NCBI GenBank assembly: GCA_900754255.1
Contig: CAAECI010000118.1
Span: 1 to 46,598 of the forward strand
Origin: an uncultured Succinivibrio sp.
GTDB taxonomy: Bacteria; Pseudomonadota; Gammaproteobacteria; Enterobacterales; Succinivibrionaceae
Direction of reading: 5' to 3'
DNA length: 46,598 bases
The notes under the pieces are model-generated. The model worked only from the letters and a program-made list of their open reading frames with translations, was not told the origin of the DNA and did no database searches. Position 1 is the first letter of the stretch, and every line of letters begins with the position of its first letter. Positions 37,100 through 46,563 of the stretch are shown here, in pieces. The position numbers and the translations under genes are program-made.

Positions 37100-38122
37100 A
37101 TGAAGAAATTAACCATGCTTGCTGCAGCCGCATTATTGGCATGCTCAGCCGCCGCTTTTGCTTTGCAGGCACCGGTCATGCAAAAGAAAGCAGCCGCAGG
37201 TGTCAATAAAAACGCTGATTTCACCATGAATATCGGCGATGTGGCAGGTCCCAATCACCCCGTCAATGAGGCTTTAAGGCAGTTTAAGCAAAAGGTCGAG
37301 GAGCGTACGGGCGGTAAGGTTGCCGTCAATCTTTATGATTCATCGTCCTTAGGCGGAGAGCTTGAAATGCTCGAGCAGATGAATACCGGTACTCTCGAGT
37401 CCTGCATTCTCATGTCGTCGTCATACTGGGAGCGCTACGACGGAGCGGCCAACGTGACTTTGATCCCCTTCCTCTTCGATTCCTTAGAGGGTGCCCGTAA
37501 TGCTTGGAACGGCAAGCTTGGTGAAAAGTTTGCCAAGGAGATCATCGAGCCTAACGGTGCATATGTTCTTTCCTATTGGGAATCAGGCTATCGCCATATG
37601 ACCGACAACGAGCGTCCCATAGTCAAGCCTGAAGATATGAAGGGTATTAAATTCCGTACCAACGAAAACGACATGAAGGTGCAGATGTTCAAGGCCTTGG
37701 ATGCCAACGTGATCATGATGCCTTTCTCCGAGCTCTTCACCGCCTTGCAGCAGGGTACTGTAAATGGTCAGGAGAATCCTGCCGCCAACATTCTCTCCTC
37801 CTCGTTAAACGAAGTTCAAAAATATATGTCGCTTACCGGTCATATGTATGACAACTGCGTTTTCGGTGTGAGCAAGAAATGGTTTGACAAGATCCCGGCC
37901 GATACTCAGAAGATCATATACGAGGAAGCAGCCTCTGCCCGTCTCACCGATCTTAAGCTTTCCGACGAGGACAAATTCATAGCTGAGCTTAAGAAGAAAG
38001 GAATGCAGGTTAACGAGGTTGATAAGGAGTCCTTCCGTAAGGCCGTAAAGCCGGTTTGGGATCGCTTTGAAAAGGAGCACCCGGGCTGGATCGAATTGGC
38101 CCGCTCTTCACAGAAGGATTAA
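37100..38122 (+). CDS. TRAP transporter solute-binding protein (DctP family), operon 2
   Basis: Periplasmic receptor, 340 residues. Signal peptide 1-21 (cleavage after AFA). An unusual Ala/Lys/Gln-rich linker precedes the mature fold ('ADFTMNIGDVAGPNHPV', about 39-55). The carboxylate-binding arginine is R186 in 'MKGIKFRT'. 'ALQQGTVNGQENP' is typical. It begins after AGAGG. It differs clearly from the DctP of operon 1, so a different substrate is expected. The aldolase and kinase downstream suggest a sugar acid or related carboxylate. Confidence 0.93.
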   Translation: MKKLTMLAAAALLACSAAAFALQAPVMQKKAAAGVNKNADFTMNIGDVAGPNHPVNEALRQFKQKVEERTGGKVAVNLYDSSSLGGELEMLEQMNTGTLESCILMSSSYWERYDGAANVTLIPFLFDSLEGARNAWNGKLGEKFAKEIIEPNGAYVLSYWESGYRHMTDNERPIVKPEDMKGIKFRTNENDMKVQMFKALDANVIMMPFSELFTALQQGTVNGQENPAANILSSSLNEVQKYMSLTGHMYDNCVFGVSKKWFDKIPADTQKIIYEEAASARLTDLKLSDEDKFIAELKKKGMQVNEVDKESFRKAVKPVWDRFEKEHPGWIELARSSQKD

Positions 38123-38149
38123 CGGCTTTTTGTTAAGGAGATTGTAACC

Positions 38150-38650
38150 ATGCAAAAATTGCTGTCGAGGATCCAGCTTGCCGTCAAGCTAGTATGTTCC
38201 ATATCCATAGCGATGATGGCCGCGGTGGTATTCATTCAGGTCGTAAACCGTAACGTCTTCGACAGCTCCTTCAAATGGGTAGAGGAGCTATCCACGATGT
38301 GCATGGTTTGTATTACTTTTTTAGGTGCGGCACTGGCAACCTCCCTTAATGCCCATACTCGTATCGAGCTTTTTGTGGACTTGTTGCCAGGAAAACTTCC
38401 GCAATTGGTATTCGCCGCAGGCGATCTTCTTTGTGCGGTATTTTGTGTCGCATTGGTGTTTTATTGCTGGCCGCTCATAATGGGCAATCTCTATACTATG
38501 TCTCCTGCCATGAAGCTGCCGCTTGCCATCAATTACATTGTTTTTGCTTTTTCCATGCTGCTCTCGGCCGTATATCTGGTTTTGCGCCTGATCAATCGTT
38601 TTAAGGGCGGAGAATCTGAAAAAGATGCTGTAGCCAAGGAGGCTAAGTGA
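38150..38650 (+). CDS. TRAP transporter small permease subunit (DctQ), operon 2
   Basis: 166 residues with four membrane segments (about 15-35, 48-68, 88-110, 125-147) and the DctQ motif 'VVNRNVFDSSFKWVEELSTMCM' region. Its Shine-Dalgarno is AAGGAG. It ends one base before dctM, as in operon 1. The C-terminal tail is charged. Confidence 0.91.
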   Translation: MQKLLSRIQLAVKLVCSISIAMMAAVVFIQVVNRNVFDSSFKWVEELSTMCMVCITFLGAALATSLNAHTRIELFVDLLPGKLPQLVFAAGDLLCAVFCVALVFYCWPLIMGNLYTMSPAMKLPLAINYIVFAFSMLLSAVYLVLRLINRFKGGESEKDAVAKEAK

Positions 38651-38651
38651 T

Positions 38652-39935
38652 ATGGATCCCGTTGTAATCATCTTTATTGTGCTGGCTTTGGGACTTATAT
38701 CCGGAATTCCCGTAGCCTTTTGCATCGGCATGAGTTCCATGGCTTTCCTTTTATATCAGGGCTATCCCGATCCCATGGTGATTGTAGGTCGTATGGTGGA
38801 CGGAGCCCGTTCCTATTCCATGATGGCGCTGCCCATGTTTATATTTGCAGGTGCGCTCATGGCCTACGGCTCAACCCCTCGTCTCATGCGTCTTGCCAAT
38901 ATGTTGGTTTCAAGAGTGCCCGGAGGCTTGGGCGCAGCCACGTTGGTAACCTGCGGCTTCTTCGGAGCAGTATCCGGATCGGGTGTGGCCTCTACGGCTG
39001 CCATAGGCGGAATAGTGGGCGATGAAATGATCAAGCAGGGCTATGGTCGCGGCATTACCGCCGGCATTTTGGCCGGAGGCGGTGTGATGGCCACATTGAT
39101 CCCGCCCTCGTTGGTGATGGTGATATATGCAGGGACCACGGGCGTGTCCGTAGGCGATATGTTCGTTGCCGGAATAGGTCCCGGACTTTTTATCATCCTT
39201 TTGCTCATATTAATGAACTGCCTGATTGCCAAGCATCGCGGCATTGGGGCAGGAACCAAAATTATATATACCTCCGCAGACAGAATTAAGATTGTTTTGG
39301 ATGCCTTGTTGCCCCTTTTCATGCCTATCATGATCATAGGTGGAGTTCTGTCCGGTACTTTAACTCCCACCGAATCCTCGGTGATCGCCGCCGTATATGC
39401 GCTTTTGTTGGCCGTCTTTGTATATCGAGAAATGACCATCAAGGACTTTTTAAAGGCTACGAGTGAAAGCGTCGTAACCTCCGCAATCATTCTCTTTATC
39501 ATTGCCTCGGCAACCCCCTTTGGTTGGCTCATGGCTACTCAGAATGTGCCGCAGATCTTTACCGATGCTCTTTTGAGCCTTACCACCAATCCCTATGCGA
39601 TTTTGGCAGTCTTTTTCATGCTGCTGTGGGTATTGGGATGCTTTATGGAGACCATTTGCATTATCATTTTGGTAACTCCAATTCTCTTCCCCATAGTAAC
39701 CTCGATGGGCATGGATCCCGTACATTTCGGCGTAGCCATGATGGCCAACCTGGCCGTAGGCGGTATAACACCTCCCTTGTCGGTGGGTCTTTTCACCGCC
39801 TGCCGCATCCTGCATTGTCGTATTGAGGAAACCTTCCCTGATGTATTGTATATAGTGGGAGTCATTACCGTAGGTGCGGCCGTAACCTTTGCCTGGCCAG
39901 ATCTCTCCATGTACCTCGTGGAGGTGTTCAAATGA
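38652..39935 (+). CDS. TRAP transporter large permease subunit (DctM), operon 2
   Basis: 427 residues with about 12 membrane spans. 'ALPMFIFAGALMAYGSTPRLM', 'GSGVASTAAIGGIVGDEM', 'IPPSLVMVIYAGTTGVSVG' and 'AVGGITPPLSVGLFTACRI' fit DctM of the C4-dicarboxylate/sialic acid type. Its stop overlaps the start of the aldolase gene by 4 bases (ATGA), so transport and metabolism are translationally linked. Confidence 0.94.
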   Translation: MDPVVIIFIVLALGLISGIPVAFCIGMSSMAFLLYQGYPDPMVIVGRMVDGARSYSMMALPMFIFAGALMAYGSTPRLMRLANMLVSRVPGGLGAATLVTCGFFGAVSGSGVASTAAIGGIVGDEMIKQGYGRGITAGILAGGGVMATLIPPSLVMVIYAGTTGVSVGDMFVAGIGPGLFIILLLILMNCLIAKHRGIGAGTKIIYTSADRIKIVLDALLPLFMPIMIIGGVLSGTLTPTESSVIAAVYALLLAVFVYREMTIKDFLKATSESVVTSAIILFIIASATPFGWLMATQNVPQIFTDALLSLTTNPYAILAVFFMLLWVLGCFMETICIIILVTPILFPIVTSMGMDPVHFGVAMMANLAVGGITPPLSVGLFTACRILHCRIEETFPDVLYIVGVITVGAAVTFAWPDLSMYLVEVFK

Positions 39936-40546
39936 CGATTGAGGAAAGAAAAGAACTCTCGGAGCTCATCTATGTGTGCAGAAAGCTACGTGAAAAAAAT
40001 CTCGTAAATGCGACGCATGGAAATATTTCGGTAAGATTGGGCGATCTCATGTATATAACCCCGACGGGCTGTGATCTTGAAAGCGTGAGCGAAGAGGATC
40101 TTGTGGCTGTGGATATCAAAACGGCGTGCGTGAGATCCGAAGGTAAGCCGTCTAAGGAATGGGAAATGCATCTTCTGACCTATAGGGAGCGTCCCGATGT
40201 CGGCGGTATTGTACATGCGCACAGTCCTAAGTCCGTAGCGGTAGGTTGTTTTTATGAAGGTGAAAATGACGATATCGTTCCCTGTTATACCTTAACCTTC
40301 GGATTATTTACCAAAAGGTTGCCCATGATCGGCTACTACAAGGCCGGGTCGCATGAGCTGGCCGAGCATGCTGCTGCAGTGCTTAAGAATAATCCGGCCG
40401 TACTAATGGCTCATCACGGACTTATTACCGCACAAAAAACGGTACGCAATGCCTATTACCGTTTGGAGGAGATTGAGGAGAACTGTGAAATAGCCTTGGC
40501 TATAGGACTCAAGGGAAGACACTGCCTCGATCCTGAAAGGATTTAA
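39932..40546 (+). CDS. Class II aldolase/adducin family protein (FucA-like)
   Basis: Zinc-dependent aldolase of the fuculose-1-phosphate/ribulose-5-phosphate epimerase family, 204 residues. Catalytic E76 in 'PSKEWEMH'; zinc ligands H95, H97 ('VHAHSP') and H162 ('AHHGLI'), at spacings like E. coli FucA (E73, H92, H94, H155). 'NATHGNISVR' (26-35) is the phosphate site. Translated with dctM. Probably cleaves a phosphorylated sugar or sugar acid to dihydroxyacetone phosphate or glycolaldehyde plus an aldehyde. The precise substrate is not evident. Confidence 0.9.
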   Translation: MTIEERKELSELIYVCRKLREKNLVNATHGNISVRLGDLMYITPTGCDLESVSEEDLVAVDIKTACVRSEGKPSKEWEMHLLTYRERPDVGGIVHAHSPKSVAVGCFYEGENDDIVPCYTLTFGLFTKRLPMIGYYKAGSHELAEHAAAVLKNNPAVLMAHHGLITAQKTVRNAYYRLEEIEENCEIALAIGLKGRHCLDPERI

Positions 40547-40552
40547 GCTTAT

Positions 40553-42070
40553 ATGAAATGTGAGAACAAAGATCTGTTGCTGGGGATCGACATCGGAACA
40601 ACCGGCGCAAAATGCACCTTTTACGATTTACAGGGACATCCTGTATCCACGGGATATCAGGAATATCGCATGATCCATCCTAAGGAGGGATGGACGGAGC
40701 AGGATCCGCATAAATGGTGGAGGTGCGTTTGTGACAACATTCGTCTGTGCATTGATTCGGACGGTATCGACACGGCGCGCGTGGCGGCAGTTGCGGTCTC
40801 AAGTACCAATGCCGTAATGCTGGTAGGAGAAGACGGAAGTGTCGTTTATAACGGTATAGGTCTTCACGATCAGAGATCCGAGGCTCAGGTTCGTTGGCTT
40901 AACGAGCATGTCGGTGCCGATACGGTTTTGAAATATACGGGCAACAAGATAGCCAAGGGCTCCTTTGCACTCCCCACGTTGCGCTGGTTTATGGACGAGC
41001 GGCCTGATCTTATCGATAAAGCGGCAAAATTTTTGATCCCAAACGGCTGGATCATATATAAGCTTACGGGGGAGTTCTCCATCGATCGTCCGCGCAGCGG
41101 TCTTACGCTTTTAAACGATTTGAAGACCGGACAATGGTCCGACGAAATAGTATCCAAGTCGCAGATCCCTGATCATCTTTTACCCAAGATCTATGCCTCC
41201 TCGGAAATTGTAGGAACGGTAACTGCTGCGGCATCGAGAGCCTGCGGGCTTTTGAAGGGTACGCCGGTATGTGCCGGAGCTATTGATACTGTGGCGGCCA
41301 CAGTAGGTGCGGGGGCCGTATCCTACGGAGATTGTGCGATCACCATCGGAAGCTCGGGACGAGTTGCTTTGATTAATGACGTACCTTTTTACGATCCTAA
41401 GGTGCTGTCTACTCCGGGAGTAAGGGACGATCAGTTTTTTGCGGTGCAGACCACCGATAATGCCGGAATATCTCTTAAATGGTTTCGCGATACCTTTGGC
41501 AAGATGGTGTTGCAGGACAGCATAAATGCAGGGATCTCAATTTATGAGCAGATGAACCGTTTATGTGCGGCCACTACTCCCGGAAGCGGAGGTCTTATCT
41601 ATTTACCCTATCTTTCGGGTGAGAAAAGTCCCATCTGGAATACGGATGCGCGCGGGGTATTTTTCGGCATAGGGCTTACCACCTCTTATTCTGATTTCAT
41701 AAGGGCGGTTATGGAGGGGGTTGCTTATTCCATACGCGATTGTCTTGAGGCGGTGCCGAATGTGCAAAATGCCTCGGAGGCGCCGGTACCCATAGGCGGA
41801 GGAGCGGCACGCAGTGAGATCTGGTGTCAGATCTTTGCAGACGTATTAAAGCGTCCCGTGATCCAGCTTCAGGATGATGAAACCGAAACCCTAGGCGATG
41901 CGATCATAGCCGCACAGGCCGCCTTCATCGAAGATATTCCTTGGGATTTTGGAAAAACACTGGCATCTAAGGGGCGGATCATTAAACCGCGTCGTCAATA
42001 CGCTCAGATCTATGATGACGGCTTTGCCAAATATAAAGCTTTGTATGCTGCGGTAAAGCCTATCTACTGA
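40553..42070 (+). CDS. FGGY family carbohydrate kinase
   Basis: 505-residue sugar kinase. N-terminal ATPase motif 'GIDIGTTGAKCTF' (about 11-23), 'HDQRS' (about 105-109; sugar contact), 'GAIDTVAATVGAG' (catalytic Asp, about 241-253) and C-terminal 'GGGAARSEIWCQIFADVLKRPV' adenine region. Closest in style to xylulokinase or gluconokinase. Six bases after the aldolase, so likely co-translated. Probably phosphorylates the imported or isomerised compound before the aldolase acts. There is no isomerase or dehydrogenase in the operon, so an enzyme elsewhere or an uptake-ready ketose is implied. Confidence 0.9.
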   Translation: MKCENKDLLLGIDIGTTGAKCTFYDLQGHPVSTGYQEYRMIHPKEGWTEQDPHKWWRCVCDNIRLCIDSDGIDTARVAAVAVSSTNAVMLVGEDGSVVYNGIGLHDQRSEAQVRWLNEHVGADTVLKYTGNKIAKGSFALPTLRWFMDERPDLIDKAAKFLIPNGWIIYKLTGEFSIDRPRSGLTLLNDLKTGQWSDEIVSKSQIPDHLLPKIYASSEIVGTVTAAASRACGLLKGTPVCAGAIDTVAATVGAGAVSYGDCAITIGSSGRVALINDVPFYDPKVLSTPGVRDDQFFAVQTTDNAGISLKWFRDTFGKMVLQDSINAGISIYEQMNRLCAATTPGSGGLIYLPYLSGEKSPIWNTDARGVFFGIGLTTSYSDFIRAVMEGVAYSIRDCLEAVPNVQNASEAPVPIGGGAARSEIWCQIFADVLKRPVIQLQDDETETLGDAIIAAQAAFIEDIPWDFGKTLASKGRIIKPRRQYAQIYDDGFAKYKALYAAVKPIY

Positions 42071-42108
42071 GCTGTTGTGACTTTGCGTATAAATTTAGTA
42101 GCATGAAG

Positions 42109-42128
42109 GACACGGCATTTGCCGTGTC
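42109..42128 (+). terminator. Hairpin after the kinase operon
   Basis: Perfect 8-bp stem GACACGGC/GCCGTGTC with ATTT loop, 38 bases after the kinase stop. No T run follows, so it may be a weak or factor-dependent terminator or an mRNA-end protector. Confidence 0.6.
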
Positions 42129-42279
42129 ATGATCATATTCAGTGGCAGATTTTGTGTGGAGTCATCAATTTTGCTTTAAAGCTTTGATGTTTTTTAGAGA
42201 CTACCAGCCTAAAATATAATCAGGATTAGTTATCAAAGGAAGACACCCAACTGTTTGTATATACAGGCTTTCAGCAACT

Positions 42280-42753
42280 TTAAAGTCTTTCTCTTTTTTT
42301 TAGCACATTTCCGTCCTTTGATAATTCGTAGGAATAAACATCCCCGTTATTTGAAATTTCAAACACGCAAACATCGCCGAGCAAATGGCCGTGCATCCTA
42401 ACAAAGTAATGAGCAAGTGTTTCTTGTTTCTCTTGGTGTATACACTCCTTGATGCACAATATCTTCTTGGTGTGTTCTTTAGGTAGAAAATTGAAGTAAA
42501 ACACCGCTTCATCCAGTCCAGTCAATTTTGCACTTGGTACATTCCCCGATTTGGTCCATCTGTAATTTTTGCATTCAACTACGACAGATCTGTCACTATT
42601 TGCAAGATCGAATTTGTGATCCTTCGGAGGGGTTCCTATGGGAATGGCAACCTCTTGCTCAAAGGATGTGTTAAATAGATTATTGAAAATTGCTTGTACA
42701 GAGTTTTGAAATTGGCGACCGTTTAACGAGTTATATGAATTTGAAGGTGACAT
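42280..42753 (-). CDS. Orphan PD-(D/E)XK-type nuclease
   Basis: 157 residues, unknown function. Nuclease pattern: 'GRQFQNSVQAIF' helix (12-23), D49 ('KFDLANS') and E60-C-K62 ('VVVECKNYRW'), the order and spacing of PD-(D/E)XK active sites in restriction-like and Mrr-type enzymes. The rest is helical with a His-rich stretch ('MHGHLLGD'). No methyltransferase, ATPase or other defence gene is next to it, and it lies between the sugar kinase operon and guaB. It could be a stand-alone modification-dependent or repair nuclease. Confidence 0.6.
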   Translation of the reverse strand: MSPSNSYNSLNGRQFQNSVQAIFNNLFNTSFEQEVAIPIGTPPKDHKFDLANSDRSVVVECKNYRWTKSGNVPSAKLTGLDEAVFYFNFLPKEHTKKILCIKECIHQEKQETLAHYFVRMHGHLLGDVCVFEISNNGDVYSYELSKDGNVLKKRERL

Positions 42754-43025
42754 AGTCTTCGTCTGATTTTTTGATAAATTAAAACAAGCTTTTGCGTTGC
42801 TATACTGTGCATATTAGGAATATTTCTTTAAATTTCAGCTAAAAAAATTTTCTATGCATGTTCATATCATATTGCAACTATTTTTTATCGTCGGAATGCA
42901 TTATAGAAAATCTCTTGATCCGCAACTACGTATTTAAAAAAAAATGTGCGTAATATACATGAAAATCGGTTTTTAATGATAAAATATGCGGTCAAATTTA
43001 ACCCACCTGCCTATTCGGAGACCAT
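42754..43025. other. Intergenic region before guaB
   Basis: AT-rich, no gene. The guaB ribosome site GGAG (43017-43020) is clear. A clean sigma-70 pair was not identified; TTAAAA-16-TATACT near 42785-42810 on the plus strand is a weak option. Confidence 0.4.
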
Positions 43026-44492
43026 ATGTTACGTATTGTTGAAGAAGCTCTTACTTTTGACGATCTTCTGCTTGTTCCTGCCCATTCTACCGTTTTGCCC
43101 AATACTGCGGATCTCCGTACCAGATTAACCTCAAATATATCCATGAATATCCCGATGATCTCCTCGGCCATGGATACCGTAACCGAGTCCAATCTGGCCA
43201 TCGCTTTGGCGCAGGAAGGTGGCATCGGCTTTATTCACAAGAATATGTCCATTGAGCGTCAGGCCGAAGAGGTTTTACGTGTCAAGCGTTACGAATCCGG
43301 TATGGTATTGCGTCCTATAACCGTATACCCGGATGCCACCATCAACGATGTGCGTGCTATGGCCGTAAAATACGGCTTTGCAGGCTTCCCCGTGGTAGAT
43401 AATAACGACAATCTGCTCGGTATTATCACCGGTCGTGACGTGCGTTTCGTGATCGACGGCAAAACCAAGGTATCTGCCTGCATGACTCCGAAGGAAAGAC
43501 TTATTACCGTACGTCAGAATTCCTCGCGTGAGCACGTACAGTCCTTGATGCAGCAACATCGTATCGAAAAGGTTTTGGTAGTCGACGATGCCTTCCATCT
43601 GAAGGGATTGATCACCGTCAAGGACTTCCAAAAATCATCAAATAAGCCCAATGCCTGTCGTGATGCCTTGGGACGTCTGCGTGTGGGGGCTGCCATAGGC
43701 GCAGGTCCGGGTAACAACGAGGAGAGAGCCAAGGCTTTGATTGAAGCAGGTGTGGACGTATTGCTCATCGACTCCTCGCACGGTCATTCACAGGGGGTGC
43801 TGGAGCGTATTAAATGGGCGCGTAATGCTTATCCTGATCTCCCCATCATAGGCGGTAACGTCGCAACTGCAGAGGGAGCTTTGGCTTTGGCCGAAGCAGG
43901 TGCCAGTGCCGTGAAGGTAGGTATAGGCCCCGGATCCATCTGCACCACCCGTATTGTGACGGGCTGCGGTGTACCGCAGATGACGGCAGTTTCAAATGCA
44001 GTAGAGGCTATGAAGGGCAGTGATGTTACCGTCATCGCCGACGGCGGTATACGCTACTCGGGAGACATCGCCAAGGCCTTAGCTGCAGGTGCCAATTGCG
44101 TAATGGTAGGATCCATGTTTGCAGGTACCGATGAAGCTCCGGGTGAGATTGAAATTTATCAGGGCCGTGCCTTTAAGTCTTATCGCGGTATGGGATCATT
44201 GGCTGCCATGTCTCACGGCAGTGCCGATCGCTATTTCCAATCTGATAACGCTGCCGATAAGCTTGTACCTGAGGGCATTGAAGGACGCGTAGCATATAAG
44301 GGTGCTTTGCGCGATATCATTCATCAGGAAATGGGAGGCCTGCGTTCGGCTATGGGACTTACAGGTTGCGCCACTATCGATGAGCTGCGTACCAAGGCTC
44401 AGTTTGTGCGTATCACAAGTGCCGGTATTCACGAGTCTCACGTGCATGACGTGACCATCACCAAAGAAGCTCCCAACTATCAGACTCACTGA
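43026..44492 (+). CDS. guaB: Inosine-5'-monophosphate dehydrogenase
   Basis: NAD-dependent oxidation of IMP to XMP, the committed step to GMP. 488 residues, as in E. coli. '[19 protein letters not shown]' (6-24) is near-identical to E. coli, as is '[25 protein letters not shown]'. Two CBS domains lie at about 90-205. The catalytic Cys is in '[15 protein letters not shown]' near residue 305, and the flap follows. Start is ATG behind GGAG at 5 bases. With guaA it forms the gua operon. Confidence 0.98.
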   Translation: MLRIVEEALTFDDLLLVPAHSTVLPNTADLRTRLTSNISMNIPMISSAMDTVTESNLAIALAQEGGIGFIHKNMSIERQAEEVLRVKRYESGMVLRPITVYPDATINDVRAMAVKYGFAGFPVVDNNDNLLGIITGRDVRFVIDGKTKVSACMTPKERLITVRQNSSREHVQSLMQQHRIEKVLVVDDAFHLKGLITVKDFQKSSNKPNACRDALGRLRVGAAIGAGPGNNEERAKALIEAGVDVLLIDSSHGHSQGVLERIKWARNAYPDLPIIGGNVATAEGALALAEAGASAVKVGIGPGSICTTRIVTGCGVPQMTAVSNAVEAMKGSDVTVIADGGIRYSGDIAKALAAGANCVMVGSMFAGTDEAPGEIEIYQGRAFKSYRGMGSLAAMSHGSADRYFQSDNAADKLVPEGIEGRVAYKGALRDIIHQEMGGLRSAMGLTGCATIDELRTKAQFVRITSAGIHESHVHDVTITKEAPNYQTH

Positions 44493-44499
44493 TCTGTAT

Positions 44500-44521
44500 A
44501 AAGGCACCGTAAGGTGCCTTT
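44500..44521 (+). promoter_or_regulatory. Intercistronic hairpin guaB-guaA
   Basis: 9-bp perfect stem AAAGGCACC/GGTGCCTTT with GTAA loop, without a long T tract. It sits in the 85-base gap and may attenuate or stabilise guaB mRNA. A second small stem GCCGC-AAA-GCGGC follows near 44548-44560. Confidence 0.6.
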
Positions 44522-44577
44522 GATCCTAAGCCCTTTCTAAAATAGGCCGCAAAGCGGCAGACATGACGGAGAAAAGC

Positions 44578-46146
44578 ATGCCTTCTAAGAATATTCATGA
44601 TGAGAAGATCCTGATCTTGGATTTCGGATCTCAGGTCACGCAGCTCATCGCCCGCCGTATACGTGAGATCGGCGTTTATTGCGAGATATGGCCCTACGAT
44701 GCCGAGGTTCAAAAGCTAAAGGAGTTTGCGCCTCAGGGCATAATTTTATCGGGATCACCTGAGTCAACCACGCAGGAAGGATCGCCCAGGGCTCCCTCCT
44801 GGGTATTTGAGGCCGGAGTTCCTGTATTGGGGATTTGCTACGGACTGCAGACTATGTCCGTACAGCTAGGTGGAAAGGTTTGCGGAAGTGATAAGCGCGA
44901 ATACGGTCATGCTACCGTGAATATCAAGGCTCCCTGTCCCTTGTTTGACGGCTTAAGCGATCATGAGGGCTCAAGCAGTCTTGACGTTTGGATGAGTCAC
45001 GGCGATAAGGTCACGGCCATACCGGAGGGCTTCGTCACCGTAGGATCTACCGATACCTGCCCTTATGCCGTCATTGCCGATGAGAAACGTCATTTTTACG
45101 GCATGCAATTTCATCCCGAGGTGACTCATACCAAGCAGGGCGGTGAATTTTTACGCCGCTTTGCCATCGATATCTGTGATCTCCATGCACTGTGGTCTCC
45201 TAAATCCATCATTGATGATGCCGTGAAGCGTATTCGTGCCGAGGTGGGTGATCACAAGGTTTTGCTCGGATTGTCAGGGGGGGTAGATTCCTCCGTCACC
45301 GCTTTGCTTTTACAAAAGGCCATAGGTAAGAATTTGACCTGCGTATTCGTAGATAACGGTTTGTTGCGTCTTGATGAGGGTAAGCAGGTTGAGGCCATGT
45401 TCAAGGGCATGGATCTTAATTTTGTTTATGCCGATGCCGAAGACAAATTCCTGGATGCCTTAAAGGGAATATCCGATCCAGAGCTAAAGCGTAAAGCCAT
45501 AGGTAAAACCTTTATCGACGTCTTTGCCGACGAGGCTCGTAAATTAAAGGGTGTGGATTTTCTAGCTCAGGGAACCATTTATCCCGACGTAATTGAATCG
45601 GCTGCGGCTAAGACCGGAAAAGCGCATGTCATCAAATCCCATCACAATGTGGGCGGATTGCCTCCCGATCTTAAGTTCCGTTTGGTAGAGCCTCTGCGTG
45701 AGCTTTTTAAGGACGAGGTTCGTCGCATAGGAATTGAATTAGGACTTCCTGAGGCCATGGTTATGCGCCATCCTTTCCCGGGACCGGGCCTGGGAGTACG
45801 CGTTTTAGGTGAGGTTAAAAAGCAGTACCTTGATCTTCTGCGCAGAGCCGATGCGATCTTTATGGAAGAGCTACGCAAAGCCGGATGGTATCAGAAGGTA
45901 TCTCAGGCTTTCACCGTTTTCCTGCCGGTTAAGGCCGTAGGAGTCATGGGAGACGGTCGTACCTATGACTACGTGGTTTCCCTCCGAGCCGTGGTAACCG
46001 TAGATTTCATGACTGCCAAATGGGCACAGTTGCCTTATGAGTTGCTCGGTAAGGTATCAAACCGCATTATCAACGAAATAAACGGTATTTCGCGCGTGGT
46101 TTACGACATATCCGGCAAACCCCCTGCAACCATCGAATGGGAATAA
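44578..46146 (+). CDS. guaA: GMP synthase (glutamine-hydrolysing)
   Basis: Converts XMP to GMP using glutamine and ATP. 522 residues from the ATG at 44578, which has GGAG six bases upstream; an in-frame ATG at 44563 has no ribosome site. N-terminal class I glutaminase: Cys in '[10 protein letters not shown]', His and Glu in 'FHPEVTHT'. ATP pyrophosphatase domain with 'LSGGVDSSV', then the C-terminal dimerisation domain ending 'PPATIEWE'. No clear terminator is seen after it. Confidence 0.97.
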   Translation: MPSKNIHDEKILILDFGSQVTQLIARRIREIGVYCEIWPYDAEVQKLKEFAPQGIILSGSPESTTQEGSPRAPSWVFEAGVPVLGICYGLQTMSVQLGGKVCGSDKREYGHATVNIKAPCPLFDGLSDHEGSSSLDVWMSHGDKVTAIPEGFVTVGSTDTCPYAVIADEKRHFYGMQFHPEVTHTKQGGEFLRRFAIDICDLHALWSPKSIIDDAVKRIRAEVGDHKVLLGLSGGVDSSVTALLLQKAIGKNLTCVFVDNGLLRLDEGKQVEAMFKGMDLNFVYADAEDKFLDALKGISDPELKRKAIGKTFIDVFADEARKLKGVDFLAQGTIYPDVIESAAAKTGKAHVIKSHHNVGGLPPDLKFRLVEPLRELFKDEVRRIGIELGLPEAMVMRHPFPGPGLGVRVLGEVKKQYLDLLRRADAIFMEELRKAGWYQKVSQAFTVFLPVKAVGVMGDGRTYDYVVSLRAVVTVDFMTAKWAQLPYELLGKVSNRIINEINGISRVVYDISGKPPATIEWE

Positions 46147-46324
46147 ACTGAATAACCGTTTAATAATTACGGCACATTCTTGACCTGATGCGTGTTACGT
46201 TTTAGATTGATGATGTGTCGTTTTTGTTTGATAAACAAAGTAGTTTGCAGATCTCGTTGGCAACAGTCTATTCAGACAGCCGGTTTGACAGCCTTGGTTC
46301 ACGATTTGGTGTGGGGGTAATGCT

Positions 46325-46525
46325 GTGGACAGCATCAAGGAAAAGATTCGAATCGAACCTACTTTACCTATAGGTATGGCTGATTTTGCCATGCTACGCG
46401 AATTAAAAAAGCTTTATGTAGATAAAAGCCTGCAAATTTATGATCTGTCCCAAACAGATGGTTACTATTTTCTCTCCCGTCCCCGTCGCTTCGGCAAAAG
46501 TCTGCTCATAAGCACCCGAGTTTAG
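46325..46525 (+). pseudogene. Truncated AAA-ATPase-like gene (PD-(D/E)XK-linked family)
   Basis: A 66-residue frame from a GTG matches only the N-terminus of the large AAA-ATPase-like proteins (AAA-ATPase_like plus C-terminal nuclease domain), which are common and multicopy in gut anaerobes. Visible landmarks are 'LPIGMADF' (14-21), 'YVDKSLQIYDL' (31-41) and the Walker-A-like 'RPRRFGKSLLIS' (52-63). It stops two codons later, where family members continue for hundreds of residues. It is therefore a remnant or a decapitated copy. Confidence 0.7.
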
Positions 46526-46541
46526 TACCTTAGATATTTGA

Positions 46542-46563
46542 AAACCGCTTATCTAAGCGGTTT
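46542..46563. repeat. Inverted repeat beyond the truncated ATPase gene
   Basis: AAACCGCTT/AAGCGGTTT, 9-bp perfect stem with a 4-base loop, just downstream of the pseudogene stop. Possible terminator or scar of the truncation; the T tract is poor. Confidence 0.5.
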
